64,000 nt of DNA, taken from positions 62,001 through 126,000 of the forward strand of contig JAMLIB010000002.1 in NCBI GenBank assembly GCA_023954415.1, written 5' to 3'. Of this stretch, positions 63,310-64,000 are shown piece by piece (positions within the stretch are counted from its first letter, which is position 1; each line of letters begins with the position of its first letter). The notes beneath the pieces are model-generated. The model did not search any database, was not told the DNA's origin, and saw only the letters and a program-made list of their open reading frames with translations. The stretch is from Trueperaceae bacterium (GTDB taxonomy: Bacteria; Deinococcota; Deinococci; Deinococcales; Trueperaceae). Both the position numbers and the translations under genes were made by a program.

Positions 63310-64000
63310 CTACGTACGCCCGGCCACGGCCCGCCCCACCGCCACCACCCCGAACACCCCGGCCTGCATGAGGATGAGCATGCTGCTGGTAGGGGCGTCG
63401 AACAGGAACGCCCCGAGCAGGCCGGCCCCCGTCGTGGCCACACCGATCGCGACGGCCTTGACGGTCATGCCGAGCAACGTGAGCGAACCGAGGCGCGCGG
63501 TGGCCGCCGGGATGACGAGGTACGCGGTCATGAGCACCACCCCGACGACGACGGAGCTCGCCGCCACGACGGCGGCCGTGGTGCCGACTAGCAGGTACTC
63601 GAGCCTGGCCGTGTTCACGCCGTCGGAGCGCGCCAGCTCCTCGTCGAACGTCGCGTAGGCGAGCTTCCCCCACGCCCGCGCCAGGACGGCGCCGGCCAGG
63701 GCCGTGATGGCGGCGATGGCGATGAGGTCCACCCGCCCTACCGCTAGGATGCTCCCGAACAGGACGTCCATGATGTCGAAGCCCAGTGGCGTGTCGACCG
63801 GGATGCGCGTGAAGAAGAAGAGCCCGACGGCCACGGCCACTGCCAGGAAGACGCCGATCGTGGTGTCGCTCGATAGTTGCGTGCGCCGCTTGACGTACGT
63901 GATGAGCAGGCCGGTCGCCAAGGCGGCCGGCAGGGCGATCAGGAGCGGGTGCCTGAGGAACTCGCTCCTGGCGCCGTACTGACCCGCCGCCACGAGCACG
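63310..64000 (-). CDS. Metal ABC transporter permease (ZnuB-like), partial
   Basis: The 3' 230 codons of a permease cut by the window edge. Hydrophobic segments and the motifs LGFDIMDVLFGSILAVGRVDLIAIAAITALAGAVLARAWGKLAYATFDEELARSDGVNTARLEYLL and VSSVVVGVVLMTAYLVIPAATARL fit ABC-3 family transporters of zinc, manganese or iron. The gene begins to the right of the window. It is convergent to the Fur-type gene, with 14 bp between their ends. Confidence 0.88.
   Translation of the reverse strand, partial: VLVAAGQYGARSEFLRHPLLIALPAALATGLLITYVKRRTQLSSDTTIGVFLAVAVAVGLFFFTRIPVDTPLGFDIMDVLFGSILAVGRVDLIAIAAITALAGAVLARAWGKLAYATFDEELARSDGVNTARLEYLLVGTTAAVVAASSVVVGVVLMTAYLVIPAATARLGSLTLLGMTVKAVAIGVATTGAGLLGAFLFDAPTSSMLILMQAGVFGVVAVGRAVAGRT

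Overview
This window is a high-GC bacterial chromosome. Its gene content fits a deeply branching aerobic heterotroph, most plausibly a Trueperaceae-like member of the Deinococcota: a CuA-bearing heme-copper reductase of the ba3 type, sugar and peptide ABC uptake systems, and promoters whose -10 box lies only about 6 bp before the start codon. The taxonomic call is inference; no rRNA gene is present. I see no tRNA, rRNA or CRISPR array.

Region 1 (1-17.7 kb) is an accessory island visibly richer in A+T than the rest. It is bracketed by insertion-sequence debris: the right part of an IS30 element inserted in an IS481 fragment on the left, and the left part of a related IS30 inserted in an IS3 orfA on the right. 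Inside is a composite type III restriction-modification locus: a phospholipase-D/SNF2-like helicase, a DUF4391 protein, two tandem Mod methyltransferase paralogues, a Schlafen/AlbA-type ATP-binding protein and a Res helicase-nuclease. The first Mod carries 21 GA dinucleotide repeats that currently put its C-terminus out of frame, the signature of a phase-variable methyltransferase. The island continues with a nonsense-mutated gene, an IS256 remnant, an ankyrin fragment and an OLD-like ATPase/TOPRIM gene.

Region 2 (17.7-26.3 kb) holds an orphan VapB-like antitoxin gene and a tightly overlapping set: a PqqD-like protein, an HprK-like kinase, two family-2 glycosyltransferases and a large nucleotidyltransferase. 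A convergent ABC exporter and a beta-helix lipoprotein follow. Parts of this set are known from lasso-peptide clusters, but cyclase, protease and precursor are not seen.

Region 3 (26.3-41 kb) has a decayed hipA, two AAA ATPases of the DUF4143 and DUF234 types with palindromic operators, and a three-gene heme-copper reductase operon lacking the catalytic tyrosine expected of an oxygen reductase. It also has a large SARP/NB-ARC/TPR regulator, an orphan peptide-binding protein with a triplicated N-terminus, and an M14 peptidase.

Region 4 (41-46 kb) has two membrane proteins (polyprenol-kinase-like and CDF-like) and an ECF sigma operon (secreted protein, sigma, anti-sigma, RseB-like protein).

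Region 5 (46-62.7 kb, all minus strand) is catabolic: a sugar ABC transporter led by a LacI-type operator, DUF4127, LacI, FAD-dependent oxidoreductase, two TIM-barrel proteins and a Gfo/Idh/MocA dehydrogenase. After it come an RpiR regulator, a peptide ABC transporter and an N-acylamino-acid-racemase-like enolase. The window closes with a lipoprotein, a cysteine-free Fur protein and a partial ZnuB-type permease.
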